Origin: Desertifilum tharense IPPAS B-1220
GTDB taxonomy: Bacteria; Cyanobacteriota; Cyanobacteriia; Cyanobacteriales; Desertifilaceae
Assembly (NCBI RefSeq): GCF_001746915.1
Contig: NZ_MJGC01000041.1
Coordinates: 180,127-244,126 of the forward strand
Length of the DNA: 64,000 nt
Reading direction: 5' to 3'
Part shown: piece after piece, positions 62,444 to 64,000 of the stretch
Position numbering within the stretch: position 1 is the first letter of the stretch
How the letters are laid out: each line of letters starts with the position of its first letter
Translations under genes and position numbers: made by a program
The notes under the pieces: generated by a model
The model's database searches: none
What the model was told of the DNA's origin: nothing
The model's input: only the letters and a program-made list of their open reading frames with translations

Positions 62444-63886
62444 CTAAGACAGATAGAAAGATTGAGGCGCACCCGCACGAATCGGAAATTGTCGGAGATA
62501 GCCTTCCAAATCGCTCGGATCGAAAGCCTGAGCATCGATAAACCGTTCGGCAGGCTCAACCTTATAATCGTCTTGGGGGCATTCAATCCCCATTTCCCCA
62601 GCAATTTCGCGATACAGATCCGTTTGCCAACCCTGTCTGGCGATCGCCTCCGCATTCGCCGGAAGTCGATCGATCTGTCCCCACCGCGCCGCCTGCGTCA
62701 TCAACCACAAGCTGTGGGACTGCCACAAAAACGTAGAATGGTCGCCCGGAATTTGTGCCAAATCCTCCGGTAAATCGAAGAAAATCGTAGTTTCCGGCGT
62801 CGTCACCAGGCGTTGCTGGTTATCAAATCCGCCGTAATTGTAATTCCCCACAATTCCCGGCCCGGTAAACTGTTCAATAGGCGCTTGCGGATTAGCAGGT
62901 TTCGCCCCCGTAAACGCCGGATCGGTAATCAGTCGGGCAACCTCCTGGCGATTATTCGGATCGCTGCAATACTGACAAGCCTCAATCATCGCCTTCACCA
63001 AACTGCGGTAGGTTTTGGGGTTCTCTTCAATAAACGACTCCATCACCCCTAAAAGTCGGTCGGGATGGCCTCGCCAAATTTCCCGCCCTTGGGCAAACGT
63101 AAAGCCAACGCCCTGCTTCCCACGTCCTAGAGGAAAAGTGGCCCGCGTATTCCAAGGTTCCGCCACCATATAGGCTTGCATCGCCCCAATTCGCATATTG
63201 CTCACCATTTGCGGCGGCGGCGTAATAATCACGCGAAATTCTTCATCAGGGTTCACCCCAGCGGCGGCGGCTAAATAGCGCACAAAATACTCATAAATTG
63301 CCGAACTCAGCACCACTGACCAAATCCGTTGGTCTGCCGGAATGCTATTAAAATAGCTGCGGAAACTCTGGCCAAACTCCTCCAGGTTGCCTTGATAGTC
63401 GGGCCAAGGTCGCAGTCCCGCTTGCCACATCGCTTGATTCATCGTCATTGCATTCCCGTGGCGGTGAATCGTCATCGCCGCACACAACGGGGCATGACGC
63501 GCCCCTTCTGCCCCAATACGGGCATTGGTGACGGCCCCAGACACAACCGGAGAAGCATCTAAGCGCCCGAACAAAATGCCATCGCGGGAGGTTCCCCAAC
63601 TGGCTTCGCGGTTCAGGGTAACATCAAGGCCATATTTGCGAAAAAATCCTTTGTTCCAAGCCACCGCAAAGGGGGCGCAGTCATTAACCGGGACAAAACC
63701 AACCGTCAGATTAGGTTTTTCTAAGCTACGAGGATCGACGACAGGTTCAATCTCTAAGGCTTCTGCGGAAAGGCCGCGAGAGGCTTGATTTGCCGTCGGG
63801 TTACAACTAGCAAGGGCAATAGTTGCAGCCGTTGCACTCGCGCCGAGAAAAAACTGGCGGCGCGTCCAGTTTGTGGAATATTTCAT
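62444..63886 (-). CDS. CmpA/NrtA-like ABC transporter substrate-binding lipoprotein
   Basis: This protein has 480 residues. A Tat-type lipoprotein signal, TRRQFFLGASATAATIALASC, places Cys28 at the lipobox, so it is probably anchored outside the inner membrane. The mature part starts LTVGFVPVNDCAPFAVAWNKGFFRKYGLDVTLN, the usual NMT1/NrtA/CmpA start, followed by the family stretch AMTIHRHGNAMTMNQAMWQ. Binding-site residues for nitrate or bicarbonate cannot be judged by eye, so the ligand is open. The ATPase gene begins 110 bp downstream. Upstream lies only the short-repeat run at the window edge, so the promoter and any permease may be beyond. Confidence 0.88.
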   Translation of the reverse strand: MKYSTNWTRRQFFLGASATAATIALASCNPTANQASRGLSAEALEIEPVVDPRSLEKPNLTVGFVPVNDCAPFAVAWNKGFFRKYGLDVTLNREASWGTSRDGILFGRLDASPVVSGAVTNARIGAEGARHAPLCAAMTIHRHGNAMTMNQAMWQAGLRPWPDYQGNLEEFGQSFRSYFNSIPADQRIWSVVLSSAIYEYFVRYLAAAAGVNPDEEFRVIITPPPQMVSNMRIGAMQAYMVAEPWNTRATFPLGRGKQGVGFTFAQGREIWRGHPDRLLGVMESFIEENPKTYRSLVKAMIEACQYCSDPNNRQEVARLITDPAFTGAKPANPQAPIEQFTGPGIVGNYNYGGFDNQQRLVTTPETTIFFDLPEDLAQIPGDHSTFLWQSHSLWLMTQAARWGQIDRLPANAEAIARQGWQTDLYREIAGEMGIECPQDDYKVEPAERFIDAQAFDPSDLEGYLRQFPIRAGAPQSFYLS

Positions 63887-64000
63887 AGAGGATGGGGAAG
63901 AAGGGAATTGGGAATTAGGAGTTGGGGGATGGGGGGAAGAAGGGAATTGGGAGTTGGGAGTTGGGGGTTGGGGAGAAGAGGGGAATTGGGAGTTAGGAGT
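63887..64000. repeat. Short tandem repeat run (gggaattgggagtt type)
   Basis: Repeated, imperfect copies of gggaatt, gggagtt and ggagaagag run to the window edge. Such short tandemly repeated heptamer-type sequences are common between cyanobacterial genes. The run continues beyond the window. It occupies the upstream region of the CmpA/NrtA-like gene. Confidence 0.75.

Noticed and set aside
61494..63886. Firm call of a nitrate (Nrt) or bicarbonate (Cmp) importer
   Set aside because: Ligand-determining residues cannot be assigned by eye and the permease is absent, so only the family is named.
63887..64000. CRISPR array at the right edge
   Set aside because: The repeats are short, adjacent and imperfect with no regular spacers; they are typical cyanobacterial short tandem repeats.

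Overview
The window reads as a chromosomal segment of a cyanobacterium. The HIP1 octamer gcgatcgc recurs throughout. Three proteins end in PEP-CTERM sorting tails (VPEP, then a hydrophobic stretch, then a basic tail). A DUF4347/RTX surface protein, a CmpA/NrtA-like binding protein and a terminal run of gggagtt-type short repeats are also typical. Nothing here fixes the genus; a filamentous, secondary-metabolite-rich lineage is a guess. No tRNA, rRNA, CRISPR array or intact transposase was seen.

Left edge to about 31.4 kb: after a partial mannose-6-phosphate isomerase comes a large polyketide / secondary-lipid cluster built around two PUFA-synthase-like megasynthases. The minus-strand arm, read from 22.9 kb leftward, holds a PqqD/M50-like/HlyD export fusion, a KS-AT-DH-phosphopantetheinyl transferase megasynthase, an SDR, a TauD-type dioxygenase and a 2,674-residue FMN-FMN-KS-AT-ACP-KR-DH megasynthase. 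A PEP-CTERM metalloprotease, an alpha/beta hydrolase and a beta-propeller/methyltransferase fusion follow. The plus-strand arm, starting from the shared intergenic region at 22.94-23.10 kb, encodes a lipoprotein, a cytochrome P450, a methyltransferase, two tandem-duplicated SDRs and a double CoA-transferase. One reading is that the synthases build an acyl chain that is reduced, hydroxylated, methylated, moved as a CoA ester and exported. The product cannot be read from the sequence.

31.4-42.8 kb: a fatty-acid hydroxylase family protein, a seven-repeat PEP-CTERM propeller protein with a downstream carboxylesterase, a sulfatase-like protein, a TPR protein and another PEP-CTERM protein. A compact plus-strand run then encodes an alkaline-phosphatase-superfamily enzyme, a small coiled-coil protein, an ACMSD-like amidohydrolase, a free-standing acyl carrier protein and an APS kinase. 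This second set looks like an uncharacterised acyl/sulfo-modification system and is, with the megasynthase locus, the best candidate for something new.

42.8-53.5 kb is mostly housekeeping: an unknown membrane protein, an Nramp-related transporter lacking the usual metal motif, a glycogen-debranching-type glucosidase, a flavin-dependent luciferase-like oxidoreductase, a PIN-TRAM membrane protein, HemW (apparently CTG-started) and an HTH-REC-PAS-like regulator. From 53.9 to 58.7 kb the DNA becomes AT-rich and holds surface proteins: a small secreted protein, the DUF4347/RTX protein and an outer-membrane barrel candidate. The right end has a double-ATPase peptide ABC protein, a universal stress protein, and an NrtD/CmpD-like ATPase with its binding protein, but no permease in view. 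Two copies of a foldback (MITE-like) repeat lie at 32.4 and 53.5 kb, and several strong hairpins or terminators are annotated.
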